A stretch of DNA of 64,000 nt from an uncultured Pelagibacteraceae bacterium (GCA_902564265.1 CACFAI010000002.1:1-64000); one strand, 5' to 3'; positions 1 to 7,986 are shown, counted from the first letter of the stretch. The notes: generated from the sequence alone by a model not told the origin. Numbers and translations: made by a program.

Positions 1-583
1 ATCCTTGTATCAGACCTTCTTCATTGTTTAGATTATTTTTTTTGCTTATTTTTGATGGTTTGGTAATTGCTTTTCCATTTTTATAATTCATTGTGTACCA
101 ACCAAATACCATATCAAATACTTTAAATTTACCTTGCTCTTTATCTTTTTTAAAGATTCCGTTTTTTTTTGTTTGTATAATAGGACTAAAATTTTTGTTT
201 AAAAATATATCAACATGGTCACTGTCAAATAATCCTATATATTCAGTTTTTTCTCCTTTGCCGTCCTTTTTTCCTAGTATCCAATTACCAGCATATCTTT
301 CTTCTAAAACATAGCCTACAGATTTCTCTATTAAATATTTAGAATATTTTTTCCAAAGGGTTTTGATTTTTTGAGATTTATAAAGTTTAGCTAATGTTGA
401 ATCATATTTATAAACTTCCAATATACCTTTGCCATTTGGCTTACCATCTAAAGAATGTCCTGAATAATATTTAATTATTTTAATATCACCCTCCTCGAAA
501 GGAAATCTCTCTATTGTTGGTCCGTACTTTATAGAAAATTTTTCAATTACTAGTTTGTCTACTTTTTCAAATTTTTTTTTCAT
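1..583 (-). CDS. MORN-repeat protein, 3' end outside window
   Basis: An open frame runs from an ATG at 583-581 to the left edge, at least 194 codons with no stop. Two stretches match the MORN repeat pattern (Y-x-G-x-W-x-x-G-K-x-x-G-x-G): one near residues 42-58 containing GKPNGKGILEVY and a better one near residues 98-112 containing GNWILGKKDGKGEKTEY. MORN repeats usually mediate membrane or protein contacts; no enzymatic domain is visible. The protein lacks its own signal peptide, but its start codon overlaps (ATGA) the stop of an upstream 43-aa secreted-type ORF. It also starts on a nine-A run, so a frameshift joining the two cannot be excluded. The function is unknown. Confidence 0.72.
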   Translation of the reverse strand, partial: MKKKFEKVDKLVIEKFSIKYGPTIERFPFEEGDIKIIKYYSGHSLDGKPNGKGILEVYKYDSTLAKLYKSQKIKTLWKKYSKYLIEKSVGYVLEERYAGNWILGKKDGKGEKTEYIGLFDSDHVDIFLNKNFSPIIQTKKNGIFKKDKEQGKFKVFDMVFGWYTMNYKNGKAITKPSKISKKNNLNNEEGLIQG

Positions 584-711
584 TCAGATTTTGAAATTTC
601 TGATGATGTTGCTCTTAAAGTTTTAGCTGATGTAGGTGCTACTTTTGATGAAACTTTGGCAATCACAATCAAGCAAATGAATAAAATTGCAAAACTTTTC
701 GTAAGATTCAT
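580..711 (-). CDS. 43-aa secreted peptide overlapping the MORN gene
   Basis: A short frame from an ATG at 711-709 to a TGA at 582-580 encodes 43 residues. It begins MNLTKSFAILFICLIVIAKV: a positive N-terminus and a hydrophobic core typical of a signal peptide, then a short polar tail rich in serine, threonine and lysine. Its TGA overlaps the ATG of the MORN gene (ATGA), which suggests translational coupling. No clear ribosome-binding site is seen upstream. It may be a real small exported peptide, or the true N-terminus (signal sequence) of the MORN protein separated by a frameshift. Confidence 0.45.
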   Translation of the reverse strand: MNLTKSFAILFICLIVIAKVSSKVAPTSAKTLRATSSEISKSE

Positions 712-828
712 ATTGTAGGATTTTATAGGATAACTAGGACCAAACTAGGATTAAATTAAAAATTTTTTGAAAATATATCTCTGTTTTTTTGTTGAATTTT
801 AATATTATACTTATAAAACCTTGCTTAA

Positions 829-918
829 GGAGAGATGGCTGAGCGGTTGAAAGCACCGGTCTTGAAAACCGGCAAAGGGGCAACTCTTTCCTGGGTTCGA
901 ATCCCAGTCTCTCCGCCA
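829..918 (+). tRNA. tRNA-Ser (UGA)
   Basis: The cloverleaf has acceptor arms GGAGAGA (829-835) and TCTCTCC (908-914), a long variable arm as expected for serine, a T-arm with GGTTCGAATCC, and an anticodon loop CTTGAAA with anticodon TGA. The 3' CCA is encoded at 916-918. The stop codon of the convergent sdhE gene begins at the very next base (919). A possible promoter upstream is TTGTTG (789-794), 17 bp, TATAAA (812-817). Confidence 0.97.
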
Positions 919-1179
919 TTATTTAAATTTTTGAAATTTATCAATAATGTGTAAAATTTTTTCATCTTTATAGTCGATTAATGATTCTTTCTTTTTAATA
1001 GAAATCAATGTTTCATCATCCATATTAACAAATGAATCTAGAGTTTTTAGAAAATTTTCATCCAAATCGTTAATCAACGATTTTACAAAAGCTGTCATCA
1101 GTATATCCATTTCTTTTGTTCCTCTATAGGAAGCCCTGTATATAATTTTATTTTTAAGATCTTCTTTATTAAGAGTCAT
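919..1179 (-). CDS. sdhE: Succinate dehydrogenase assembly factor SdhE
   Basis: This 86-residue protein matches the small SdhE (YgfY/DUF339) family, which helps attach FAD to the flavoprotein subunit of succinate dehydrogenase. The family signature R-G-x-x-E is visible as YRGTKEMD near residues 18-25, followed by the helical region with FVNMDDETL, where family members carry a conserved acidic segment. The length is normal. The gene is divergent from recG with only 17 bp between start codons, a pairing common in alphaproteobacteria, and ends directly against tRNA-Ser on the other strand. Confidence 0.88.
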   Translation of the reverse strand: MTLNKEDLKNKIIYRASYRGTKEMDILMTAFVKSLINDLDENFLKTLDSFVNMDDETLISIKKKESLIDYKDEKILHIIDKFQKFK

Positions 1180-1196
1180 GATATTATAACTAAACT
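1180..1196. promoter_or_regulatory. Minimal divergent sdhE/recG promoter gap
   Basis: Only 17 bp separate the two start codons. The gap contains TATTATAAC, which offers a -10-like hexamer on each strand (TATTAT at 1182-1187 on plus, TATAAT as complement of 1183-1188). Initiation about 7 bp downstream would fall at or within a few bases of either ATG, so both transcripts could be leaderless or nearly so. No convincing -35 is seen. The promoter call is inference. Confidence 0.35.
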
Positions 1197-3236
1197 ATGT
1201 CTTCATATGAATATTTGCTATCCGATATAAGTACCATAAAAGGTATAGGAACTAAAATAGGAAAATTATTTCGAAAAAAGAATATTAACACAATATTTGA
1301 TCTTCTTTGGAATTTGCCTAGAGATTTTGTGGATAGATCAAATGTTTATCCAATTAATGAATTGCAAGTAGGAAAAATACAAACAGTAACAGTTGTGGTA
1401 AAAAAATATAATTTTCCACGTATCAGAAACTTGCCTAACAAAGTAATATGTGAAGACGAAACTGGAAAGTTAGATTGCATTTTTTTTAATAGTTATGAGG
1501 GATATATTAGAAAAATACTTCCACTAAACGCAAAAGTAACTATCAGTGGTAAGATTGGTTATTACAATAAAAAATATCAAATAACTAACCCTACTCATTT
1601 ATCTGAAGATCCTAATTCTGTTAAAAAAATTGATAAAAGTTATAGTTTAACTGAAGGCATTAATAACAAACTTTATAACAAAATCATTCAAGAAGTACTA
1701 AAAAATATACCAAATTTAGATGAATGGTTGGATAAAGAAACTCTAAAAAAATTTGAAAATATTTCATGGAAAAAAGCAGTTTTAGAACTTCATAATCCTA
1801 ATAATATAAATAAAAAGGGTAATTTTTTAAAAAGATTAATTTTTGATGAAATTCTCTCTACTTTTTTAATTAACTCGAAAATAAGAAAAACTATTAAAAA
1901 ATTTAAAAAAGAAAAAAAAATATTTAATAACGATTTTTCAAACAATATAAAAAAAGAATTGAGTTATGAGCTTACCTCCGATCAAACAAACGCATTAAAT
2001 GAGATAAACAATGATTTAAAATCTGAAGAAAAAATGTTCAGACTTTTACAGGGAGATGTTGGAAGTGGTAAAACTATTATAGCATTAATTTCATGTTTTA
2101 ATGTTGTTAATAGTGGTTACCAGGTTGCTTTTATGGCACCAACTGAAATTTTAGCATATCAACATTACAAATTAGCTCAATCTTTATTAAAAGATAAAAT
2201 TAAAATCGGTTTTTTAACTTCTAAAACTGATTATACTGAGAGGAAAAAGATAATTAAAGATTTAGAAGCTAATAAAATTAAAATTCTTTTTGGAACTCAT
2301 TCAGTCTTTCAAGAAAAAATAAATTATAACAAACTTGGACTTGTTGTTATTGATGAACAACATAAATTTGGTGTTAAGCAACGAAAAAAATTATCAGATA
2401 AAGGTGGTAAAAATTGCGATGTATTAGTTATGTCAGCAACTCCTATACCAAGAACTATGATTATGACTGTTTTTGGAGATATGGATGTTACTATCATTAA
2501 ACAAAAACCTAAAAATAGAAAACCAGTAAAAACTTACAGTAAGGTCGATACAAAACTTAACGAAATAATTGATTTTACAAAAAATCAAATTAAGAAAGGT
2601 AATCAAATTTTTTGGGTTTGCCCTTTAATCGAAGAGTCTAAAAAAGTTGATCATCAATCAGCAGTGCAAAGATATAATGGTCTTCAAAAAATTTTTAAAG
2701 ATCGAGCTGGTCTTTTGCATGGTTCACTCGATAAAACTGATAAAGATAAAATATTGAATAATTTTCTGAACAAAAAAATTGATATTTTGATCTCAACAAC
2801 AGTTATTGAAGTTGGTATTGATTTTCCAAATGCAAATGTGATCATAATAGAAAACTCAAATAAATTTGGTTTATCGCAACTTCATCAACTAAGAGGAAGA
2901 GTTGGTAGAGGTAATAAGGAGTCGTTTTGCATTCTAATGTTTAAAAAGAATTTAAGTAAAAATGCTAGAAAACGAATAAATATTTTGAAGGAAAATAATG
3001 ATGGATTTAAAATATCAGAAGAAGATATGAAATTAAGAGGTTATGGTGATTTACTAGGGTTTAAACAAAGCGGAGTTCAAAGTTTTCGACTTGCTGATCC
3101 TGTTTTAAATGAGGATCTTTTTATATTAGCAGAGAAAGAGACTAAAAGAATTGAAAGGGATAATATAAATTTAAATAAGTTTCAACCTTTGCTCAAACTT
3201 TATGACAGAGCCGATATTTTAAATGATATTGTTTAA
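1197..3236 (+). CDS. recG: ATP-dependent DNA helicase RecG
   Basis: RecG is a branch-migrating superfamily 2 helicase that reverses stalled replication forks and processes recombination intermediates. The 679-aa protein has an N-terminal OB-fold wedge region (about residues 55-135), Walker A GDVGSGKT (286-293), motif II DEQHKFG, motif III SATPIPRT and motif VI QLHQLRGRVGRG, followed by the RecG C-terminal domain. The length is typical of the family. Its TAA shares four bases (TTAA, 3233-3236) with the TAA of the convergent DUF502 gene. Confidence 0.97.
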   Translation: MSSYEYLLSDISTIKGIGTKIGKLFRKKNINTIFDLLWNLPRDFVDRSNVYPINELQVGKIQTVTVVVKKYNFPRIRNLPNKVICEDETGKLDCIFFNSYEGYIRKILPLNAKVTISGKIGYYNKKYQITNPTHLSEDPNSVKKIDKSYSLTEGINNKLYNKIIQEVLKNIPNLDEWLDKETLKKFENISWKKAVLELHNPNNINKKGNFLKRLIFDEILSTFLINSKIRKTIKKFKKEKKIFNNDFSNNIKKELSYELTSDQTNALNEINNDLKSEEKMFRLLQGDVGSGKTIIALISCFNVVNSGYQVAFMAPTEILAYQHYKLAQSLLKDKIKIGFLTSKTDYTERKKIIKDLEANKIKILFGTHSVFQEKINYNKLGLVVIDEQHKFGVKQRKKLSDKGGKNCDVLVMSATPIPRTMIMTVFGDMDVTIIKQKPKNRKPVKTYSKVDTKLNEIIDFTKNQIKKGNQIFWVCPLIEESKKVDHQSAVQRYNGLQKIFKDRAGLLHGSLDKTDKDKILNNFLNKKIDILISTTVIEVGIDFPNANVIIIENSNKFGLSQLHQLRGRVGRGNKESFCILMFKKNLSKNARKRINILKENNDGFKISEEDMKLRGYGDLLGFKQSGVQSFRLADPVLNEDLFILAEKETKRIERDNINLNKFQPLLKLYDRADILNDIV

Positions 3237-3844
3237 TTGTCAGCAGGATCTGAAGTACCAGCTGATACAATAAATTTTGAAGCTTCCTCAAAAGTCATAT
3301 CAAGAAAAATAACTTCTTCTTTTGGAAACATTAACAAGAAACCACTTGTAGGATTTGGGGTTGTGGGAACAAATACATTAATTAAATCTTTATTAACTTT
3401 TTTACTTATCTCACCTTTATTTTCTTTTGTAGCAAAACCGACAGCCCATGAACCTTTTTTAGGATACTCAACCAGAACCACACTTTTTTTATTATCAGAT
3501 TTGTTAGTGAAACTTTCAGTCATTTGACCAATAGCAGAATAAATTGTCCTCAAAATAGGAATTCTTTTAAAAAGATCATTAATTAAATTTAAAATTTTTT
3601 TTCCAAAAAAGGATAAAGAGATACCACCAACTAAAGTTATAAAAAATACAGATAATAAAATTTCTAGGCCCGGTATAGAAAAAGGAAGATAATTATTTGG
3701 ATTTATTTCACTAGGAATTAATTTTGAGGATATTTTTATTATGAATAAAGTAAGATACAGAGTAAAACCAATTGGTATCAAAACAACAATTCCAGCTATA
3801 AAAGCATTTCTTAATTTAGAAGTAATTGAAGATTTCTTTTTCAT
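3233..3844 (-). CDS. DUF502 family inner-membrane protein
   Basis: This 203-aa protein resembles the DUF502 family, found widely in proteobacteria near recG. It has two hydrophobic segments (about residues 13-35 and 55-80) separated by a short loop, then a cytoplasmic domain with the conserved pattern G..L..IP..R.IY...Q, visible as KRIPILRTIYSAIGQ, and a later VEYPKKGSWAVGF motif. The biochemical function is unknown. It overlaps the end of recG tail to tail by four bases. Confidence 0.88.
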   Translation of the reverse strand: MKKKSSITSKLRNAFIAGIVVLIPIGFTLYLTLFIIKISSKLIPSEINPNNYLPFSIPGLEILLSVFFITLVGGISLSFFGKKILNLINDLFKRIPILRTIYSAIGQMTESFTNKSDNKKSVVLVEYPKKGSWAVGFATKENKGEISKKVNKDLINVFVPTTPNPTSGFLLMFPKEEVIFLDMTFEEASKFIVSAGTSDPADN

Positions 3845-3959
3845 TAATTATAAGATGAATAAATTACAAAACATAAAGCAGTTATGAATAAAAAAACTAA
3901 TATTTTATTGTTTAAATTCATAAAAAAACTATTAAAACATATTACTTAATATATTTAAA

Positions 3960-4784
3960 ATGAATAGAAGAAAATTTCTTAATATTGTCGGTTGTTGTGG
4001 ATGTAGCTATATTATTAATTCATGCGCCACAGTACCAATTACTGAAAGAAAACAGCTTAAATTAATACCAGAAACAAAACTAAATGCTCAAGCAGCTCAA
4101 ATTTATGAGAAAGTAAAAAAAAAAGAAAAATTAATTACTGAAGGGCGTGATTTAAAAGAAATTAAAGAAATTGGAAAAAAAATGGAGTATGCAATCGGTG
4201 AATATTTTTATTTGAATAATATTAAGGACCCAACCACAAATTTTGAATGGGAATATATTTTGATTGATAATAAAAAAGTTAAAAATGCTTGGTGTATGCC
4301 TGGTGGTAAAATTGCTGTTTATAGTGGGATGTTAGAAGTAACAAAAAATTTGAATGCGTTAGCCGCAGTTATGGGCCATGAAATTGCTCACGCTGTAGCT
4401 AAACACTCTGTTGAGAGGGCTAGTCGTAGCGTAGTACTTCAAACAGGCACTCAATTAATTGACATATTTTCAGGAGGAAAACTTTCGAAAGTAAATAGAA
4501 CAACTGGAATGGATACAGTTGGTTTACTAAAGCAAATTGGAATAATGAATCCTTTTACTAGAAAACAAGAGACCGAAGCCGATTATCTCGGTCTGATTTT
4601 TTCGTCTTTGTCTGGTTATGATATTAGAGAAACGACAAAATTTTGGGAACGTATGAGAGAAACTAACAAAGGTAAAGAACCCCCAGAATTTATGAATACT
4701 CATCCTTCATCTAAAAAAAGAATTGAAAATATAAATGGTTGGATGAATGAAATAATTTTAGATTATCCACCAATTAAAACATAA
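3960..4784 (+). CDS. M48 zinc metalloprotease, predicted Tat-exported lipoprotein
   Basis: This 274-aa peptidase belongs to family M48 (Ste24/HtpX/LoiP-like). The zinc site HExxH is seen as GHEIAHAVAKH (His140, Glu141, His144), with the third ligand in ETEADYLG (Glu206). The N-terminus begins MNRRKFLNIV, a twin-arginine motif (R-R-x-F-L). It is followed by a cysteine-rich hydrophobic stretch ending in IINSC, a lipobox-like site with Cys22. This predicts Tat export and lipid anchoring, probably as an envelope quality-control protease; tatABC are encoded in the same window. The Tat and lipoprotein calls are inference from motifs, the peptidase family is clear. Confidence 0.87.
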   Translation: MNRRKFLNIVGCCGCSYIINSCATVPITERKQLKLIPETKLNAQAAQIYEKVKKKEKLITEGRDLKEIKEIGKKMEYAIGEYFYLNNIKDPTTNFEWEYILIDNKKVKNAWCMPGGKIAVYSGMLEVTKNLNALAAVMGHEIAHAVAKHSVERASRSVVLQTGTQLIDIFSGGKLSKVNRTTGMDTVGLLKQIGIMNPFTRKQETEADYLGLIFSSLSGYDIRETTKFWERMRETNKGKEPPEFMNTHPSSKKRIENINGWMNEIILDYPPIKT

Positions 4785-4812
4785 TGGTGAAACATAACTT
4801 ATTATATAATTT

Positions 4813-5142
4813 TCATTTGCAAGATTGACTACCGTAAGCACTTCCAATCTGTAAAACTACACCAGCATATAATTGAGCATTTCGATAAAAAGCATTAGCT
4901 AAATTTCTAGGATCGCCCATTTTATCTTCTTTTACAGCATCATTCCAATATTTTTCGGTATCAAGGTAACTATCTATAACACCTTCTTGTGCATAAGTAG
5001 GAAGTGAGAAATAACAATTTTGAGCTTTTTGTACAAGATTATATGTTTCGTTCTTAAAATCAGCATTTGAACCTGTGGTATAAAATACTAAATTGAAAAT
5101 TAAGACTAATGAAAAGAGAGAAATTGAAGTTATTTTTTTCAT
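4813..5142 (-). CDS. Small secreted protein, unknown function
   Basis: This 109-aa protein has an N-terminal signal peptide (MKK, hydrophobic core to about residue 22, cleavage near GSNA-DF). The mature part is about 80 residues, mostly helical in appearance, with two cysteines, one after QKAQN and one near the C-terminus (SQSCK), which could form a disulfide in the periplasm. No known domain is recognised. It is divergent from the next gene, another small secreted two-cysteine protein, and convergent with the M48 peptidase. Confidence 0.72.
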   Translation of the reverse strand: MKKITSISLFSLVLIFNLVFYTTGSNADFKNETYNLVQKAQNCYFSLPTYAQEGVIDSYLDTEKYWNDAVKEDKMGDPRNLANAFYRNAQLYAGVVLQIGSAYGSQSCK

Positions 5143-5260
5143 TTTTAAAAACTTTTCTAAAATATTTCTTTTTGTATCTTATCAAATCATATTTTACCGT
5201 ACACTATTTATTAAAAGCATATATAAAACTCTTTTATTTAAGTAGATTTTTTTTTATTTT

Positions 5261-5269
5261 TGGTATAAT
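5261..5269 (+). promoter_or_regulatory. Extended -10 promoter, near-leaderless
   Basis: The sequence TGGTATAAT is a perfect extended -10 element (TGnTATAAT). Transcription would be expected to start about 7 bp beyond the hexamer, at 5276-5277, while the downstream gene starts at 5278. The mRNA would then have essentially no 5' leader, and no ribosome-binding site is seen. No good -35 is visible, which fits an extended -10 promoter. Confidence 0.55.
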
Positions 5270-5277
5270 TTTATTCT

Positions 5278-5643
5278 ATGAAAAAATTAATTTTATACTT
5301 TTTTGCAATATTTTTTGTTACTTCAGCTGCATATTCCATGTCTTGCACTTTTCAAATGCCAAAAGGAATAAAAACCTATAATTTTTCATATCAAGATGGC
5401 TCGGTATACGTAGATGGTATGCCATACAAAGTTGGACAAACCCTTGGTCCTGATGAGTCAGGCACAACAGTCAAAACATCTAAAATTGGAGGAAATGCTT
5501 ACGAAGTAGACGTTAGTATCACCTTAAACGGTCAACCATATGTTACTACGAAATTTCAACCAAACTTTGGTAATAAAACTGCAAAGTCGATTATTCAGAT
5601 GGGAACTATGCAACCAATGATGTTTGAAACAAATTGTAACTAA
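5278..5643 (+). CDS. Small secreted protein, unknown function
   Basis: This 121-aa protein has a clear signal peptide (MKK, hydrophobic stretch, cleavage near AAYS-MSC) and a mature domain of about 100 residues. The mature domain is rich in Gly, Thr and Tyr with alternating hydrophobics suggesting a beta fold. One cysteine lies near each end (MSCTF and ETNCN), consistent with a disulfide. No family is recognised. The start is placed directly behind an extended -10 promoter, so the message may be leaderless. An upstream in-frame-unrelated reading from 5109 is not supported. Confidence 0.75.
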   Translation: MKKLILYFFAIFFVTSAAYSMSCTFQMPKGIKTYNFSYQDGSVYVDGMPYKVGQTLGPDESGTTVKTSKIGGNAYEVDVSITLNGQPYVTTKFQPNFGNKTAKSIIQMGTMQPMMFETNCN

Positions 5644-5681
5644 AAGATAATCTATTCATTTTTTTAGCGAGGAGTACATCA

Positions 5682-5708
5682 CACAAATAAACATTCTAAA
5701 GTTTATTG

Positions 5709-5710
<2 letters not shown>
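5682..5710. repeat. Inverted repeat between secreted-protein gene and tRNA-Lys
   Basis: CACAAATAAAC (5682-5692) and GTTTATTGTG (5701-5710) can pair over ten bases with one bulged A, around an eight-base loop. It lies after the stop codon of the plus-strand secreted protein and covers the 3' end (encoded CCA at 5709-5711) of the minus-strand tRNA-Lys. There is no long T-run, so it is not a classical intrinsic terminator; it may be a 3' stabiliser or tRNA processing signal. Confidence 0.4.
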
Positions 5711-5784
<74 letters not shown>

Positions 5785-5833
5785 GAAATAAAATTCTTAT
5801 AGTATTTTTTTTCTAATAATCAATATGTTATAA

Positions 5834-6946
5834 TTACAACTTACCAATGTATTCATCAAAAAAATGGTCAAAAGTTCCATTATTTATGTTAATTCTAATT
5901 TTATTCATAAGTTCATGATAAAAATTTATATTATGAAGGGTCAAAAGCATTGATGCCAGTATTTCGTTCGTATTGAATAAGTGATTTAAGTAGTTTTTTG
6001 AGTACTTATTTAAATTAAATTTTTCACATTTCTCATCAATGGGTTTTGTGTCATTCTGATACTTTGCATTTTTAATATTTATCGGTCCATTCCATGTAAA
6101 AGCTAAGCCAGTTCTCCCAGATCTAGAAGGTAACACACAATCAAACATATCTATTCCTCTTTTAACCGCTCCAAGAATATCTGAAGGTGTTCCAACACCC
6201 ATTAAATATCTTGGTTTATCTTCAGGTAGAAATTCTTTAATACCATCTAATACTTTAAACATCTCGCTTTGTGTGTCTCCAACAGCTAAGCCGCCTAGTG
6301 CATATCCATCGAACCCAATACCAATTAGATCTTCTAAGGATTTTTTTCTTAAATCATCAAACAAACCACCTTGAACTATTCCAAAAAGACCTTTATGAGG
6401 ATTTTTTCCAAAAGAATTTTTTGACCTTAATGCCCATTCGGTTGATAAATCTAACGAGTTTTCAATAATTTTTCTGTCGGTAGTTTTTTTTGGACATTCA
6501 TCCATTACCATAACAATGTCTGAGTTAAGTTTTTTTTGAATTCTTATGCTTTCTTCAGGGCTAAGGATAAATTGTTTTCCATCAATATGAGAATTAAATA
6601 TAGCTCCTTTCTCCCTGTCAATTTTATTTAACTTTGATAGTGACATAACTTGATAACCTCCTGAGTCTGTCAAAATTGGTAAAGAGCAATTCATGAATTC
6701 GTGTAATCCTCCTTGTAGTGCTACTCGTTCTTCGCCAGGTCTTATCATTAAATGATAAGTGTTAGACAGGATAATTTGACTTCCAGCTTTAATTAGGTCA
6801 TCAATAAAAGTTGCTTTTACTGTTGCTTGTGTTCCGACAGGCATAAAAACGGGGGTATTAATGTTTCCTCTAGAGGTTATAATTGTTCCTGTGCGAGAAA
6901 ATTTATCTTTATTTTTTACTTTAAAAGAAAAATTTTTGAAACTCAA
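5834..6946 (-). CDS. tgt: Queuine tRNA-ribosyltransferase
   Basis: Tgt exchanges G34 of tRNAs with GUN anticodons for a queuosine precursor. The 370-aa protein contains TDSGGYQVMS (catalytic Asp94), the substrate loop FGIVQGG, YALGGLAVG, and MFDCVLPSR with nucleophile Asp269. The usual zinc motif C-x-C-x2-C...H is degenerate: only Cys307 and His338 remain, with Lys and Leu at the other two positions (6008-6037). The translation begins at a TTG codon (6946-6944), one base after the stop of the upstream PPIase gene; no better ATG lies nearby. It is the last gene of the ssb-gyrA-coaD-PPIase-tgt run. Confidence 0.95.
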   Translation of the reverse strand: MSFKNFSFKVKNKDKFSRTGTIITSRGNINTPVFMPVGTQATVKATFIDDLIKAGSQIILSNTYHLMIRPGEERVALQGGLHEFMNCSLPILTDSGGYQVMSLSKLNKIDREKGAIFNSHIDGKQFILSPEESIRIQKKLNSDIVMVMDECPKKTTDRKIIENSLDLSTEWALRSKNSFGKNPHKGLFGIVQGGLFDDLRKKSLEDLIGIGFDGYALGGLAVGDTQSEMFKVLDGIKEFLPEDKPRYLMGVGTPSDILGAVKRGIDMFDCVLPSRSGRTGLAFTWNGPINIKNAKYQNDTKPIDEKCEKFNLNKYSKNYLNHLFNTNEILASMLLTLHNINFYHELMNKIRININNGTFDHFFDEYIGKL

Positions 6947-6947
6947 T

Positions 6948-7499
6948 TTATAAAGATTTGAAACTAATTATTTTGTCAGGGTTTGAAACTGAACCATTGG
7001 GTCCATCACCTCTTTTAATCTTATCTACAAATTCCATCCCTTCAACAACTCTACCAAAAACTGTATATTGTCTATCAAGGTGAGGGGCATCTTCAAAACA
7101 TATAAAAAATTGACTATTTGCACTATTTGGGTCAGACGATCTTGCCATAGATAAAGTACCTTTCACGTGGGGAATATCATTAAATTCAGCTTTTAGATTT
7201 GGTAAGTCAGAACCCCCTGTGCCTGCTCTATTTAAATCAAAATTATCTGAGGATGAATTTCCAAACTGTACGTCACCAACCTGAGCCATAAATCCATCTA
7301 TTACTCTATGAAAAACTACATTATCATAAAGGCCTTTATCGGCTAGTTCTTTTATTCGTTTTACATGATTTGGTGCTTTATCCTCAAATAGTTCTATTTT
7401 TACATCTCCATCTTTTAATTTAAGTATCATCATATTTTCCTTTGCATTTAAGTTAGAATTAAATATTAAAAAAAAAATTAAAAAAATTACTTTATTCAT
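6948..7499 (-). CDS. Periplasmic cyclophilin-type peptidyl-prolyl isomerase
   Basis: This 183-aa protein has a signal peptide (about residues 1-19, ending SNLNA-KE) and a cyclophilin domain. The domain shows the bacterial short-cyclophilin signature VVFHRVIDGFMAQVGD, followed by the substrate-site segments FNDIPHVKGTLSMARS and NSQFFICFEDAPHLD, and YTVFGRVVEGM. It would catalyse cis-trans isomerisation of prolyl bonds during folding of exported proteins. Its start overlaps the end of coaD by 8 bp and its stop lies 1 bp before tgt. Confidence 0.94.
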   Translation of the reverse strand: MNKVIFLIFFLIFNSNLNAKENMMILKLKDGDVKIELFEDKAPNHVKRIKELADKGLYDNVVFHRVIDGFMAQVGDVQFGNSSSDNFDLNRAGTGGSDLPNLKAEFNDIPHVKGTLSMARSSDPNSANSQFFICFEDAPHLDRQYTVFGRVVEGMEFVDKIKRGDGPNGSVSNPDKIISFKSL

Positions 7500-7986
7500 T
7501 AAATTTATATTTTAAAGATTTAATTACTGATTTGGTAGTAAATTTTTTGATATCTCCGTTTAATTCGATAATTTCTTTAACAAATTTAGATGAAATAATT
7601 TGATTTTCTGGATCTGACATTAAAAAAACAGTTTCAACTAAACTATTTAACTTTTTATTCATTCCAGCTAATTGAAATTCATATTCAAAATCAGAGGTTG
7701 CACGAAGACCTCTAATAATAACATTTGATTTCATTTTTTTACAAAAATCGGTAGTTAAAGTTTTGAACGAAGTTACAATTATTTTTTTTTTATTAAATTT
7801 CAAGTCTCTAAATAGAGCCTTTTTTATGAGGTGTTCCCTTTCATTGGCGTCAAAAAGATAATTTTTTGTATTGCCATCAGAAACAGCAACAATCAATTGA
7901 TCAAAAATATTTAAAGATTTTTTAATAAGATCAATGTGTCCAAATGTGATTGGATCAAAAGTTCCAGGATAGATCGCTTTTTTCAT
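7492..7986 (-). CDS. coaD: Phosphopantetheine adenylyltransferase
   Basis: CoaD transfers AMP from ATP to 4'-phosphopantetheine, the penultimate step of coenzyme A synthesis. The 164-aa length is standard. The nucleotidyltransferase motif is YPGTFDPITFGHIDLI at the N-terminus (T/H-x-G-H), with the conserved VIIRGLRATSDFEYE segment and the C-terminal signature ISSKFVKEI. The ATG overlaps the gyrA stop codon by one base (TAATG), implying translational coupling. Confidence 0.96.
   Translation of the reverse strand: MKKAIYPGTFDPITFGHIDLIKKSLNIFDQLIVAVSDGNTKNYLFDANEREHLIKKALFRDLKFNKKKIIVTSFKTLTTDFCKKMKSNVIIRGLRATSDFEYEFQLAGMNKKLNSLVETVFLMSDPENQIISSKFVKEIIELNGDIKKFTTKSVIKSLKYKFNE

Noticed and set aside
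584-719. Plus-strand reading that looks like a degenerate gene tail
   Set aside because: It has no start codon near its beginning and is the complement of the better supported 43-aa secreted ORF.
734-919. Minus-strand ORF of 61 codons
   Set aside because: It is a reading through the complement of tRNA-Ser and A+T-rich flanking DNA; no homology signal.
3884-3949. 21-codon plus-strand ORF before the M48 peptidase
   Set aside because: Too short, lysine-rich by composition, no ribosome-binding site and no overlap with the next gene.
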